64,000 bases of DNA from the NCBI RefSeq assembly GCF_963676685.1, contig NC_092344.1:55512830-55576829 (forward strand). Direction: 5' to 3'. The notes below the pieces were generated by a model, which saw only the letters and a list, made by a program, of their open reading frames with translations, searched no databases and was not told the DNA's origin. The position numbers and the translations under genes were made by a program. Below are positions 29,201-37,919 of this stretch, one piece after another (the first letter of the stretch is position 1; the number at the start of each line of letters is the position of its first letter). The DNA is from Mytilus edulis (Eukaryota; Mollusca; Bivalvia; Mytilida; Mytilidae).

Positions 29201-30035
29201 AAGAACTGTTATCATATCATTCTAAAAAATGTACCTACTGTTGAGAATTGTATTCTTTCAACATGTTCAATGGGACAGTTCATTGTTCATGTTGTTCCAA
29301 AAATTTAAATTGACACAGGTATATAAAGTTACTGAAAATGCGGAAATGTCCCATATAAATTTAAAAGTTCATGTTTATTGTTAAGCTGCACACCTTAAAT
29401 CTAAATAAATTTTAGTTTTTTATAATTATAATATAGAATAGAATATTTTTATACACCAAATTAGGGCTCAGAAGGGCATATTATACTACTGGCATATATA
29501 TATAATTACAAACAATATTATTAAAATAGATCTATAAACAATAACATATGCAATATACATGTAACATGTGTAATAAAAACAACATATATATATATACATG
29601 TACTACAGAAAATACACACAACGCCTGCGTCCTAGGTTTTTTTTTAAATTGCCTTGCCAGATGTCATAATTATTTGAACTAGTATAATGCCTAAAGGTAT
29701 AAATTCATGATCATTTATGTATGCATGTTTGTATACATCATTAGTCATGATTACATGTCATTATAAATAAGGTGCACAGATACACTAGACTGCAAAGTGC
29801 TAAAATTATACAGAATATAAAGGGAAAAATATATAACACAACTATAAACATTAAAAAAAAATTTGGGGGCAATAATTTCACCTGTGCAATGTGCGGGAAA
29901 AAGCGTTCAACAACGTCAACGTGTTCACCATATTCGCTTAAAGTTATCGCTTAAAATATAATGATTTTCAATGTGTGATTTGATTTGCATCAATTTTACC
30001 TTATTAACTAGTTTTATTAAAGATTCGTCTGACAT
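4135..30035 (-). CDS. TXN: Thioredoxin, cytosolic Trx1 type, complete gene in five coding exons
   Basis: Small protein-disulfide reductase that keeps cytosolic proteins reduced and donates electrons to peroxiredoxins; it is recharged by thioredoxin reductase. Joining 30000-30035, 16858-16959, 13243-13302, 12107-12172 and 4135-4197 gives 108 codons with GT/AG borders; all introns are phase 0. The protein starts [12 protein letters not shown]. The buried Asp is D29, the redox site WCGPC spans 34-38 (C35, C38), the cis-proline loop is MPTF with P78, and the end is [20 protein letters not shown]. Length matches animal Trx1 (about 105). There is no signal or transit peptide. Oddities: C93 sits where human Trx1 has Ser (VGEFSGAN), and A76 replaces the vertebrate Cys next to the cis-Pro loop. 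The 26-kb span comes from repeat-filled introns. The start is the first Met of a short exon and gives the usual N-terminus. Identification is very secure; only the untranslated ends are uncertain. Confidence 0.95.
4198..5239. other. Thioredoxin intron 4, left part
   Basis: AT-rich, no exon or clear repeat boundary. A short ACCTACCTACC stretch near 4880 recalls the interior of family D. Confidence 0.4.
5240..6120 (+). mobile_element. Family F element with five ~160-bp tandem units and 3' hairpin
   Basis: The unit core AGGGAGCTTA recurs at 5346, 5483, 5643, 5802 and 5962 (spacing about 137, then 160). It ends with a GACGGAC stretch and the stem CCCGTCTAAAAGACGACGGG inside ATACG...CGTAT. No ORF. 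A reversed fragment lies near 46970-47290. The organisation resembles families A and E. The left boundary is uncertain. Confidence 0.6.
6338..6709. repeat. 150-bp direct repeats around a 72-bp spacer
   Basis: 6338-6487 and 6560-6709 are nearly identical. The spacer holds GGTCCGAAAAGGACC, a short hairpin of the kind seen near the ends of some Penelope-like elements. The arrangement suggests a recent local duplication or a partial tandem retroelement insertion. Confidence 0.6.
6918..9945 (-). mobile_element. Family B copy 1, split by family A copy 2
   Basis: Reverse-oriented B: on the minus strand it begins with the nested hairpin TGTCGAGC...CTGCAAC...GTTGCAG...GCTCGACA (9945-9908). It continues through units with GACCTCATTTTCATGGTTCA and ends near 6918 with GTGCACTCTTG. 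The element is interrupted by 7454-9253. The plus-strand copy at 45625-46690 shows the undisrupted order. Confidence 0.75.
7454..9253 (+). mobile_element. Family A copy 2, nested in family B
   Basis: Starts CTAGAGGGTTCAAGGACCCT, a variant 5' hairpin with compensating changes, then CGCTCACCTG. It ends with GGCCCTTCGGGCC, AGGTGAGC, TAA. Three internal units. A C-run at about 7770-7797 near the left is a homopolymer tract. Confidence 0.75.
10020..11902 (+). mobile_element. Family A copy 3, subfamily 2
   Basis: 5' hairpin AGGCTCTCAAGAGCCT, then CGCTCACCTGAA and a leader shared only with copy 5 (24832). Three ~500-bp units begin near 10350, 10856 and 11347. The 3' end has a CGA-rich minisatellite, the hairpin GGCCTTTTAGGCC and AGGTGAGCTA. 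Confidence 0.75.
12107..12172 (-). CDS. TXN: Thioredoxin coding exon 4 with cis-proline loop
   Basis: Twenty-two codons (residues 67-88), including [17 protein letters not shown]. The cis-Pro after Met (P78) packs against the active site in all thioredoxins. The donor is GTAAGT. Confidence 0.94.
12335..12495. repeat. Short interspersed repeat
   Basis: Holds CACCAGATGCGCATTTC and GATGCTCGTGGCCAAAAT, a unit I recognise as common in mussel sequence. It is in thioredoxin intron 3. Copy number cannot be shown from this window. Confidence 0.45.
12496..13242. other. Thioredoxin intron 3, remainder
   Basis: AT-rich. An inverted pair built around TTCAGAAATTATTGC (12692) and GCAATAATTTCTGAATTTAC (12869) can form a stem of about 15 bp. 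No gene seen. Confidence 0.4.
13243..13302 (-). CDS. TXN: Thioredoxin coding exon 3
   Basis: Twenty codons (residues 47-66), [20 protein letters not shown], matching the central FLxVDVD strand of thioredoxins. The acceptor is TTTCAG and the donor GTAAGT; both borders are phase 0. Confidence 0.93.
13560..13720 (+). repeat. Retroelement 3'-tail-like repeat
   Basis: Runs from GTTGAAGACTATACTTTGAC to AGTTGTCTTGTTGGCACA and CATACCACATCTTCTTATAT. A second short copy is at about 28300-28345. It resembles the conserved tail of abundant mussel retroelements. Confidence 0.5.
13858..15025 (-). mobile_element. Family E copy 2, reverse, diverged
   Basis: Read on the minus strand, its 3' end at the left carries CTCTGCGGTCGTAT. 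The sequence then matches E1 in order: TTGACACA...TTTCTGACACAGAAT, CTATGCTGTTG and C/A-rich runs at 14100-14360. It closes with units matching CTTCCTTTTGTGG and AAACCTTGTGTTTAAATTTC. Its 5' end abuts the 15026 element. The tract 13888-13840 mimics an exon but is part of this repeat. Confidence 0.6.
15026..16662. mobile_element. 1.6-kb DNA transposon, CAG ends, 5-bp target duplication
   Basis: Ends CAGGGCTCACACTAC and GTAGCGTGAGCCCTG are inverted repeats (14 of 15). The flanks are CAACC at 15021-15025 and 16663-16667. Local duplications around ACTAGTCCGAAGACCAAT fill 15110-15420. A family H element is nested inside. No transposase frame is visible, so it is non-autonomous or decayed. The CAG...CTG ends and 5-bp duplication match family C. 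Confidence 0.75.
16072..16355. mobile_element. Family H MITE copy 1, 284 bp
   Basis: Nearly perfect inverted ends of about 45 bp, beginning GGGAGCTACCATTTGATTTT. TAA target duplications are at 16069-16071 and 16356-16358. The interior is A-rich with repeated GGCAGGA. The 3-bp TAA duplication and GGG ends suggest a PIF/Harbinger relative. It is nested in the 15026-16662 transposon. Confidence 0.8.
16858..16959 (-). CDS. TXN: Thioredoxin coding exon 2 with WCGPC active site
   Basis: Thirty-four codons (residues 13-46) from DEFEALKKK to MIAPKLQ, containing [14 protein letters not shown]. The acceptor is TTTTTACAG and the donor GTAAGTAAC. It supplies the first beta strands and the catalytic helix. 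Confidence 0.95.
16960..17534. other. Thioredoxin intron 1, segment next to exon 2
   Basis: No repeat boundary or exon recognised. Plain AT-rich sequence. Confidence 0.4.
17791..19071 (+). mobile_element. Family D copy 1, 1281-bp TIR element
   Basis: The ends are inverted repeats of about 45 bp beginning GGCYTAAATTAAAATATTGT. TAA duplications are at 17788-17790 and 19072-19074. The insertion site inside family A can be read exactly. It contains a perfect 98-bp tandem duplication at 18673-18868. It has no transposase. Ends and 3-bp duplication suggest PIF/Harbinger. Confidence 0.8.
18673..18868. repeat. Perfect 98-bp tandem duplication
   Basis: Two copies starting ATTAAATTCACATTCTAC at 18673 and 18771 with no difference seen, inside D1. 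Not present in D2. Confidence 0.8.
19607..19732. repeat. Family J fragment
   Basis: Contains CAAAGTTTCATGAAATTCTG and TTTCAGAGGAGTTGCAATGA, shared with 27888-28520. It follows directly on a family A 3' end, as it does there. Confidence 0.5.
20380..20575 (-). repeat. Interspersed repeat with GAACGAAC minisatellite
   Basis: TTAAGGAACATGTGTACTAAGTTTC...TTGATTGGACTTCAAC leads into ACGAACGAACGG repeats and closes near GGTGGGGCATAAAAA. The organisation is like other short mussel repeats. Confidence 0.4.
20630..21747. repeat. Possible 1.1-kb element with short TCACCCACTTT inverted ends
   Basis: TCACCCACTTT at 20630 and AAAGTGGGTGA ending at 21747. A local hairpin CCCACTTTTAAAAAGTGGG is at the left. 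No target duplication and no ORF. Confidence 0.3.
21748..23207. other. Unique-looking AT-rich sequence in thioredoxin intron 1
   Basis: No exon, long ORF or repeat boundary recognised. Confidence 0.4.
23208..23451. mobile_element. 244-bp MITE with ~55-bp inverted ends
   Basis: Left ACAGCCGATTCCATTGAGTG and right CACTCAATATAATCGGCTGT pair over about 55 bp, continuing through GGCAAAGGTAATATCTTTGG. The flanks are AT-rich (AATTAAT on both sides), compatible with a 7-bp duplication. Non-coding. Confidence 0.7.
23452..24748. other. AT-rich intron sequence
   Basis: No coding exon or repeat family identified. Confidence 0.35.
24832..27887 (+). mobile_element. Family A copy 5, subfamily 2, interrupted
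   Basis: 5' hairpin AGGCTCTCAAGAGCCT and the leader shared with copy 3. Internal units near 25165, 26348, 26852 and 27355. The 3' hairpin is GTCCCTTCGGGAC, with paired changes relative to other copies. Interrupted by 25217-25905. Confidence 0.75.
25217..25905 (+). mobile_element. 690-bp retroelement-tail insertion inside family A copy 5
   Basis: The A sequence TTGACTTA(TTTGTA)GATCTTACT is split here. The insert carries GTATAGGGGGAGGGTTGAGA, GCCTGTCCCAAGTCAGGAGC and GTGCGGGAATTCTCGCTACA and ends TTTCTCAATTTTATT. The same ending is isolated at 21092-21117, and a reversed piece is near 50070-50160. It fits a 5'-truncated non-LTR or LTR-type tail. The element type is not certain. Confidence 0.6.
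27888..28520. repeat. Family J, about three diverged units
   Basis: Recurring AATTTCCTGTCGA(A/T)ATGCA and TTTCATGAAATTCTGTT. An exact 37-bp tandem duplication built on TCTACTTACTGTCTACAC lies near 27950-28022. The last unit ends in GGACAGACGGGTCAAAAACA. Confidence 0.55.
28521..29999. other. Thioredoxin intron 1, promoter-proximal part
   Basis: Contains a (CAAT)n SINE-type tail near 28690-28730 and a 70-bp foldback (28970-29039). Two diverged copies of a segment with CAATGGGACAGTTCATTG lie at 29085 and 29268. AT dinucleotide runs occur near 29500-29600. No exon besides coding exon 1. Confidence 0.4.
28970..29039. mobile_element. 70-bp foldback element
   Basis: ACTGGGACCTTTAAATTTCT on the left pairs with its complement on the right (about 24-bp arms around about 22 bp). 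The target duplication is unclear. Confidence 0.5.
30000..30035 (-). CDS. TXN: Thioredoxin coding exon 1
   Basis: Twelve codons, [12 protein letters not shown], from the ATG at 30035-30033, followed by the donor GTAAAA just below 30000. The exon ends in phase 0 and joins to DEFEAL. Short first coding exons are common in animal Trx genes. Confidence 0.85.
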
Positions 30036-30260
30036 CTTCACACTGTTACTTTTATAAGCTCCACAAGGCTATCAACATGGAAATCCGCGAAAATTATAAT
30101 GACCGGAAGCTTCTATATTCCGTAAACTGGATCCCTCACCTGTACATTCTCTCGACAGAGATGCGGCGATGTGCACAGTACCCAGGTCACATGCAATATT
30201 AACCTTGACGAGATGCTACACGCCCTACAAATGTTTTAGTGAATATTGGAATGTAAAAAT
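30036..30260 (-). promoter_or_regulatory. Thioredoxin 5' leader and probable proximal promoter
   Basis: This non-repetitive stretch upstream of the thioredoxin ATG is richer in CpG than its surroundings and has no family-level repeat. It should hold the 5' untranslated sequence and proximal promoter. A TATAAAAG lies only about 15 bases above the ATG, too close to act as its TATA box. No clear antioxidant-response element was seen. Confidence 0.4.
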
Positions 30261-30561
30261 TGAAATTTAAAGATAGAAAAATAAATAATACTTTTATACA
30301 TAAAATAATTACATTTTTTTTATACTGATTTCAGACAAATCACTAATCTCTAAAAGTAACAAATTAGAATGTGATGCTTTCTACATGTTTTTGTGACTGA
30401 GGTGATGGGCAAAGATTATTTATCATATTTTTTCATTTTCATTGAGTCAATTAAAATTTTCTATACTTTTAGCCTTTGTTATTTTTTTTTTTATAAAAAC
30501 TCGTCTAATGGAAGCGTTTTTCCTGCAATACAAAAAAAAAATGTTTCAAAAGTTCATTATT

Positions 30562-30951
30562 AGACCACTTTCGAGTTCATCCGTCACCGGCAAAAACTCG
30601 TCAATTATGCACGCCTTTATGACGTCACTTACCAGATAGAGGGGCTCGCCTGTATCCCTGCACTATTTACGTTCATCAAGCGTCTTAGTGATCGTCTTTG
30701 TGCAGGATAACCTAGAAATAACGGTTGCTCTGTAGGTACTTACTGACAATTCCCTAATGACAGCAGTGTTGATTGTCAATTTTGAGAATTCAATTTGCCG
30801 AATAATTCGTACAATATAGAATTATAGTTTTCCAACCACTCGCTCAACATTGGAAGGAAGTGACGACGCCCCTAAACGCAAAAATGACGGTGATAAAGGC
30901 GCGTATAATTGACGAGTTTTTTCCGGTGACGGAAGAACTCGAAAGTGGTCT
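30562..30951. mobile_element. 390-bp element with ~60-bp inverted ends
   Basis: AGACCACTTTCGAGTTCATC on the left mirrors GAACTCGAAAGTGGTCT on the right, extending through CCGTCACCGG and CTCGTCAATTAT. GC content is higher than in the flanks. It includes a CRE-like TGACGTCA near 30618. Non-coding. It sits between the thioredoxin promoter and the next gene. Confidence 0.65.
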
Positions 30952-30987
30952 GAGACTACTATAACACATGTGTTATAGTAGTCTCAG
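30950..30987. repeat. 38-bp perfect palindrome
   Basis: Left arm CTGAGACTACTATAACACA, exactly mirrored. It overlaps the end of the 390-bp element by two bases. The arms share CTGAGACTACT with a hairpin at 56108-56131. Confidence 0.8.
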
Positions 30988-31335
30988 TGCAGGTGTAACC
31001 CGGCGGAGGGTTTTTTACGTTCTGCATATTTTCTGTGTCAATTTTTACATATTTTACCCCAGACCGTGTAGTTTAAACATATTTATTCATTGTGGATTGG
31101 GAAACAAGTTATAAATACAACTTATATAAATCCCTCTCCACTGTGTAAAGAGTAGGTATCGGAATCATGAGTCTCTGGTCCTTCATATGTGGCTTTGTAG
31201 GACTTAACACTATCAAGTTTTCATAGTTTATCAATAAATTACAATTTAGCAAATATCAACAATAATGAAAATATAAAAGTATTCAAATGTAAATAAGTTA
31301 AAACTCACATAAAAGTGACAAAATATGGTGAGATC

Positions 31336-31508
31336 CAGGGGCGGATGCAGGAATTTTCGAAAGGGGGGTGCTAACCCAGGGCAAAGGGGGGGTGCCGGGG
31401 GGGGGGGGGGTGCAAAACATATGTCCCGATACAAATGCATTGATCGGCAAAAATAAAGGGGGTGCGCACCCCCGGACCCCCCCCCCCCCCCCCCTGGATC
31501 CGCCACTG
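31336..31508. mobile_element. Family C MITE copy 1, 173 bp
   Basis: Begins CAGGGGCGGAT and ends ATCCGCCACTG, with AGATC duplicated at 31331-31335 and 31509-31513. G- and C-runs inside account for the apparent Gly/Pro-rich frames. Confidence 0.8.
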
Positions 31509-31513
31509 AGATC

Positions 31514-31880
31514 TGTGCAAGACCAGCAAGACTGAAGATAGACATTTTGTTCTATAAATAACAATGTCATCTTTCAGTCAGTGGTAAGCTAGGTCTGTGC
31601 AAGACCATCAAGCTTGACTGACTGGCTATACAGCTCTTGCACGGTCAGCCAACGTGGGTCAGCCATTTAACAACAACAAATGGAAGCTTTTAACGACCTT
31701 GACTGGCTATACAGCCCTTGCACGGTCGGTATTTCATTTTCAAGCCGGGAAGTAATGTTGTTTCAAAAATAGGCTCTCCGCCACACAGGACTGACACAAC
31801 CGGTTTTCCATAGGGATTTTTATGTGTCTCCCCAAGGATGCATAACTAACATATAATATACGTCCTTTGTCTCCCTTTTT
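31514..31880. repeat. Short duplicated segments
   Basis: TGCAAGACCATCAAG-like and GACTGGCTATACAGC(T/C)CTTGCACGG-like blocks recur two to three times. Origin unknown. Confidence 0.4.
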
Positions 31881-32214
31881 CTATTAACAAATTATGATCA
31901 CTTAATCTTAATTTAGTGATACTACGTCTATTTTCAAATATATAAGAATTCAGATATGTTTCTATTAAAGTTACTTTGTTTTAATGTTTTATATAATAGA
32001 AGTTTACTGTTATTGTGTATTTTCTCAAATGTATGTTTAGTATAATTTTCCTTTTTAACTTTTAATTCATGCAGTTTTAAGTGTTTTTATTTGGATTAGA
32101 TTATTCAGGGACTTTCTATAAAGTTAGTGTAGAAAGTCCCGCTGGATTCTTACACTCCTCAATATGCTTAAAATCTACATTTGCTTCCTTTGCAATGTTT
32201 TGTATACGTAAACC

Positions 32215-32700
32215 ATGTATAACATCCTGCATGCAGAGTCTAGATTCTTTGATACAGTGAAAGCTTCACACAATAAGGGACTATACAATTATTTAGAAGT
32301 CTTGTTAAATATAGTAAACTTTGGACCTTTATTTTCAATGTTAATGGATAGCGACTCAGTTCATTCTTTTCTTACTGCAGAATTTGATGCATTCTTTCGG
32401 TTCCCGAAATATTTTTACAAAATGATAAATGAAGTTTTTCAAAACAAATTTTATCAGTAAAATCAGGAAAGTCAATTTCTTTATGAGATACATTTGCCCT
32501 CTTGACAGCTCTATATAATGTTATATATGATATATATACTATGTATCCATAAAAATAACCTCTGAATTATATGTAGCAATTGGCTTCACCATAGTATTAA
32601 ACAAACTACATATGCTATATAATGTATAAGTACTTTCTTATATGATCTTATATTACGGATTTTTTCTCAGCAGTGGGAGTTAATTCCCTGACCGTGAGTA
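32215..32700 (-). pseudogene. Non-LTR retrotransposon ORF2 remnant (post-RT region)
   Basis: On the minus strand a broken frame shows LFNTMVKPIATYNSEV, then DKICFEKLHLSFCKNI and ELSRYPLTLKI. These match the LFxxMVxPIxxYxxE, EKLHLxFCK and ELGRYPL blocks that follow the reverse-transcriptase core in Jockey/RTE-like LINEs. Several in-frame stops show it is dead. The apparent plus-strand frame at 32215-32460 is its shadow. Confidence 0.65.
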
Positions 32701-32837
32701 TTATTTAAAGTTTTATCTTGCAGATTATATGCAGGCAAAATTTTGATGTTTGTGATAAAAAATTCTCTAATCGACGATGTTGAAATTAGTAGGAGTAATT
32801 GAAATAACAATACTTTCAAGAGTGTTTTTTTTTTTTT

Positions 32838-32990
32838 AAGAAAAGAGGGGCGCAGTTGGTTCCCATAGGAGTGCTTATTGATTTGCGAAAAACATGTCCT
32901 CCAAACGTAACAAATATGTTGTCAATCAAGATATCAAACATCTTGATAATGTCATTTTCAGCTGAGAAGTTTATGTTTGAATCAGAATGA
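32838..32990 (-). pseudogene. Reverse-transcriptase fragment (Penelope-like?)
   Basis: The minus strand reads NDIIKMFDILIDNIFVTFGG, then TPMGTNCAPLF, the palm motif before the catalytic YIDD in a retroelement family related to the relic at 56258-56515. It is cut by a T-run at 32826-32837. The Penelope-like assignment is tentative. Confidence 0.6.
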
Positions 32991-33550
32991 TTTATTTTTG
33001 AAGTAGATAGGATTTATTGACAATTCCTCCCTAATTAGTCTAGATAAGATACTTTTAAAAGATGTAGTTATATGTCTCTGAAATAACATTTTCGTTTTTT
33101 TTTGTGTTAATTTTTTAAGTTCAGCTAGAAACTGATAGATATTCAGATAAATTTTGTTTTACTTTCTTTAGGTGTTCATTAAAAATTGCAATGCGCTTTT
33201 TATACTTAAATGAAGGATTTGTTAAGTAAGACACATACCGTGAGGTATACAAATCCTTGCTCGAATTAATCACCTACTAGTAACTGTATAGTAGCATTAT
33301 AAATTTGAAATTTTTCTATAAATCAACCTAAAGTTACTAAAAAAAATTAAAAATTTTGCACACTATTAAGAAGTTATACAGTTTTATAAATTGTGTTAAA
33401 CAATAAAAAAAAAATACTCTGTTTAAAATGCTATCGTTGGATAACAATATTACAATGGGTGCTCCACAAAGACTGGGTGCTCCAATAGAATGGAGGAACA
33501 TTAACTGTAAAATGAAAATGAAATTGTGAACTGGGAACCAGAACCACTTT
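32991..33550. other. AT-rich intergenic DNA
   Basis: No gene or repeat boundary seen. Confidence 0.35.
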
Positions 33551-33665
33551 CGTTTTTGCGCAGCACGTGTGGAAATAACCGGCTAACCGGCATCTAGAAC
33601 AATCGACCTGAAAAGCTATTCAAGGACATTCTCTGGTCAGTTTTATGTAAATTTCATATTCCAAA
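33551..33665 (+). promoter_or_regulatory. Probable leader/promoter of the presequence exon
   Basis: Local CpG and GC rise (TTTTGCGCAGCACGTG, an E-box-like CACGTG), directly before the ATG at 33666, in otherwise AT-rich DNA. Promoter status is inferred from base composition and position. Confidence 0.35.
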
Positions 33666-33812
33666 ATGTCATTGAAAACATTGTACAACCTCTCAAAACA
33701 AATCAGCAGCAACGTTTTAAGGTGTAACCGATATACTTATAATATCCGGTCAAGTTCAGCACGACCAGGACATCCTGAACAGTTTCATTTTTCAAGAAGA
33801 AAATATTGTACG
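33666..33812 (+). CDS. Putative first coding exon with mitochondrial presequence
   Basis: An ATG opens 49 codons that end at ACG, directly followed by the donor GTAAAT. The peptide MSLKTLYNLSKQISSNVLRC... is rich in Arg, Lys, Ser and aromatic residues, with no acidic residue in the first 37. It ends RRKYCT, which fits an Arg at -3 processing site (RKY then C). This looks like a matrix-targeting presequence cut off by an intron. The exon ends in phase 0. The peroxiredoxin exon at 48380 opens with AAC ACT before its ATG, also phase 0, so the two would join in frame. It could equally belong to another, unrecognised mitochondrial gene. The exon shape is seen; the partner is inference. Confidence 0.5.
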
Positions 33813-34132
33813 GTAAATCACAAAGAAAACCCCAAAGATTGCACCAAACTGCATGTTTTCATTTATAATTATTTTTTGATTGTTTATGCATGTTGGTACA
33901 GTTACATGTATGCAAAATACGAATTATTTCAACCTCTGTATAAAAATTATCTAAGATATTAAATTATTTGAAATTTATCATGTTTAATATAGGGTTTCCT
34001 TTTTGAAAATTATATTTTAAAGCGTCTGAAGACAATTTCCACTGTTTTCTTAGTCCAAAAATAGTAATAACACCTTGACAATCTGTTTTTATTTATTCCT
34101 GTGACTGGCATCACAAAAAATGTCATAATTAT

Positions 34133-34266
34133 CAGTGGGGGATCCAGAACTTTTTGTATAAACTAAGGGGGGGCTGCTCCAGCCATGCTTCAGTGATTCC
34201 CTATATAATCAACCAAATTTTTCAAACAAAAGAGAGGAACCCAGGGCCCACCTTGATCCGTCTATG
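34133..34266. mobile_element. Family C MITE copy 2, 134 bp
   Basis: Begins CAGTGGGGGATCCAG and ends GATCCGTCTATG. ATTAT duplicated at 34128-34132 and 34267-34271. The interior shares CTTCAGTGATTCCCTATATA with copy 4 (reversed). Confidence 0.75.
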
Positions 34267-34298
34267 ATTATATGGACTAAATTGATCTGTTTTCTATA

Positions 34299-34411
34299 CA
34301 CAGGCACTTGTTTCTATCCATGGGAGCTATCCATGAGAAGACCATATATCAACGTAAATATATGTTGATACAGATAGTGGGTCTTTCTATGGACTAAAAC
34401 AAGTGCCTGTG
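34299..34411. mobile_element. hAT-like foldback, copy 1
   Basis: CACAGGCACTTGTTT...AAACAAGTGCCTGTG ends with an 8-bp duplication TTTCTATA at 34291-34298 and 34412-34419. It is 113 bp and non-coding. The 8-bp duplication fits hAT. Confidence 0.8.
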
Positions 34412-34419
34412 TTTCTATA

Positions 34420-35950
34420 TCTTACAAATGTATCTTTGATCCTTTTGAGTATAAGTTCCTCGATTTTCATTAAATTATCTACAACATAATTAGTACAAAT
34501 AATTATGACGTCTTGGAAGGCTATTTTAAATTTTTGCTTTGACACCTAAAAAATATGAGCTGTTAAAAAAACTAGTGTGTATGTATCTGTACATTTCCTG
34601 TTTCAGTCCATATGCTCCAGTCATCACAATCAGCTAGGACTTGCCAAGTGCTGCAAAAGTTACTAGTCATTGACTCATTGTCCCTGCTCTATAAATATCC
34701 TAGTGAGAACATTTAGAGCCATGTTTTACAGCCTTTCATACAGGGTTATACGCTTAAAGCATTGGCGCATTTATTTTCCCCTGACAATAGTCAATATCTC
34801 ACGATCAGGTGAACACCTTAAGAAACAAGTGTGGTTAGTAAATCTATCGGTCTGGCAGAGTCCCAGGGTCCAACTGACCTTGATCTTTGGTAAAGTTTTC
34901 ATTAAACATTCAGTAGAACCTTCATTAAACATGTTAAAAAGACTTAAGCATATAAATGGGGCACACTCATGAAAGCAGGCAATTTTTTCGGCATGTGAAC
35001 TCTTGTTTCACCCTATATTGTTTAGATTTGTCCACATTCTAGTGTTTGTGTAGAACAAATAATAAAAGAAAAGAATCTTTTAGTGGCAGAAATGTAAGAA
35101 CTCTGCTTATTATGTCTTCTCCGTGACATATTTATGTACTAAATACTTAGTCTTTAAACTGTTAATCTTTATATGAAAAAAGAAAACTCATTATGAGATT
35201 GAATCTTGCATCATAATTTTGCAGCTGCTTCTTTTGAATTGTTTTCAGGAGGAAATTAATCTCAAGTAAGTAGATTTGTTTGGTTCTGCTTTGCTTAATA
35301 GCTTTGCTTTGCACTGCTTTGACATGCAGAAGTTACAAGGTAATCACATCGAAAATCACTTTACTTAATAGTAAATGTGGATGATAGTTCCTGTTTTTTT
35401 CTCTCTGAATTTATGGGCATGCATAATCAATTTGACGCTAACGATAGCTGTAAATGGCTGTTTGACGCCTGACGGTAAAGGGCATTACTATCTTATATCT
35501 ATTTAAAAACTAGAAAAATTGAGTTTCAGTTTTGAAAACAAAAGTTTATGGCCAAGAAAAGTTGTTTATCTTCAATTAATAGATAATCTCTCCAAAAAGA
35601 GGAACAGGCAAAAAATAACAAACTACACATGCTCCAGATGAAGATTTTTTTTTTTGATATTAGATATTTGATAATATCTCATAAATAATGATGAAAATCA
35701 TAATTTAATTCCTAGTTTTGGTCATATGGTTTTGAAAATGCTAAATATTTGATACTTTTCCATTATATGGGATATATTCTATTCAACAAGATTAGTTCTC
35801 TGTTACTTATAAATGAATTCTAATATATATATATATACTGGTAGATATTTGCTGCTTAGCTTTGGATATATATCATGTGTGTTACATTTATATATATGTA
35901 CATGTACTATTATTATACCTTACATATATTTTAAACAATTCTATTGGGTG
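34420..35950. other. AT-rich sequence, nothing recognised
   Basis: No exon with splice signals, no repeat family, only short AT runs. Confidence 0.35.
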
Positions 35951-36427
35951 AAACGTTGTCACGTGACATGGAATAATTCAGTTGTTTTTCATTCAATTGC
36001 AAGGAAGGACGAATAACCCTAAAAATTTCCACCAGCGGTGAATAACCCTATTATTCACCGGCGAATAACCTTTTGAGATTGTTGATTTGTACTTGAGTTA
36101 TCTCCCATGATTATGACGTCACAGACGTAAATAAACAAAATGGCAGCGTTCACGTTACAGTTGAAGCTCACCGAGAGACGAAGCAGAAAAAGGAAATAAG
36201 GCATTAGACATGAATAGAGTGACAGCAGCTGATGATAGCTCTTATAGAGTAACGGTCCTTTTCAGGGCCATCAATATTTTACAAAAAGATTCTACTTTTG
36301 TTGTACAATTTAGAAATTCTAGAACACAAATGTATTTTCATCTGACGTCAACTTGTCTTTGACTTTGTTATGTAAAACATATAGAAAGTGTTCGAAAGGC
36401 CTTTCCACTGTTAGTTCGGTATAATAA

Positions 36428-36575
36428 ATCAATTGTGGCCCCTTAGAATCGATGAATATCCAAAATTGTCAACCCTTGAAAGTTATTTCACTTCGGGCTG
36501 CGCCCTCATTGAAATAACCTTCTCGTGTTGACAATTTTGGATATTCACCTCTTCAACGGGCCATAATTGTATATT
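36428..36575. repeat. Imperfect foldback
   Basis: GAATATCCAAAATTGTCAAC and GTTGACAATTTTGGATATTC are inverted around 60 bp. The outer arms CAATTGTGGCCC and GGGCCATAATTG extend the stem. Possible MITE, no target duplication assigned. Confidence 0.5.
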
Positions 36576-37919
36576 GTATTGTATTATTTTTGACACTATT
36601 GTTCATTTAAATATTTAACACTAATAACTAAAAAAAGTTGTTTTTTGGCCAAAAAATACCGGTTTCAGTGCCTCCTGGATCGATTTTTTATACGACCGCA
36701 AAAATTTTAATTTTTCGTCGTATATTGCTATCACGTTGGCGTCGTCATTGTTGTCGTCGTCGTCTGAATACTTTTAGTTTTCGCATTCTAACTTTAGTAA
36801 AAGTGAATAGAAATCGATGAAATTTTGACACAAGGTTTATGACCACAAAAGGAAGGTTGGGATTGATTTCGGGAGTTTTGGTCCCAACATTTTAGGAATT
36901 AGGGGCCAAAAAGGGCCCAAATAAGCATTTTCTTGGTTTTCGCACTATGACTTTAGTTTAAGTGAATAGTAATCTATGAAATTTTGACACAAGGTTTATG
37001 ACCAGAAAAGGAAGGTTGGGATTGATTTTGGGAGTTTTGGTTCCAACAGTTTAGGAATTAGGGGACAAAAAAGGGCCCAAATAAGGATTATTCTTGGTTT
37101 TTCGCACAATAACTAAAGTATAAGTAAATAGAAATCAATGAAATTTAATTAACACAAGGTTTATGACCACAAAAGGAAGGTTGGGATTGATTTTGGGAGT
37201 TGAGATCCCAACAGTTTAGGAAAAAGGGGCCAAAAAGGGGCCCAAATAAGCATTATTCTTGGTTTTCGCACCATAACTTAAGTATAAGTAAATAGAAATC
37301 TATGAAATTTAAACACAAGGTTTATGACCATAAAAGGAAGGTTGGGTTTGATTTTGGGAGTTTTGGTCCCAATAGTTTAGGAATATAGGGCCCAAAGGGT
37401 CCAAAATTGAACTTTGTTTGATTTCATCCAAAATTGAATAATTGGGGTTCTTTGATATGTTGAATCTAACAGTGTATGTAGATTCTTAATTTTTGGTCCC
37501 ATTTTCAAATTGGTCTACATTAAGGTCTAAAGGGTCCAAAAATAAACTTAATTTGATTTTAACAAAAATTGAATCCTTGGGGTTCTTTAATATGTTGAAT
37601 CTAAAAATGTACTTAGATATTTGATTATTGGCCCAGTTTTCAAGTTGGTCCAAATCGGGGTCCAAATTTAAACTTTGTTTGATTTCATCAAAAATTGAAT
37701 AATTGGGGTTCTTTGATATGCCAAATCTAACTGTGTATGTAGATTCTTAATTTTTGGTCTCGTTTTCAAATTGGTCTACATTAAAGTCCAAAGGGTCCAA
37801 AATTAAACTTAAGTTTGATTTTAACAAAAATTGAATTCTTGGGCTTTTTTGATATGCTGAATCTAAACATGTACTTAGATCTTTGATTATGGGCCCATTT
37901 TTCAAGTTGGTTCAAATCA

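Noticed and set aside
30045..30056. TATAAAAG upstream of the thioredoxin ATG (minus strand)
   Set aside because: Only about 15 bases before the ATG, so a start 25-30 bases downstream would fall inside the coding region.
31246..31570. Gly/Pro-rich frames
   Set aside because: Result of G- and C-runs in family C copy 1.
32215..32460. 81-residue plus-strand frame
   Set aside because: Shadow of the LINE remnant on the minus strand, which has recognisable motifs.
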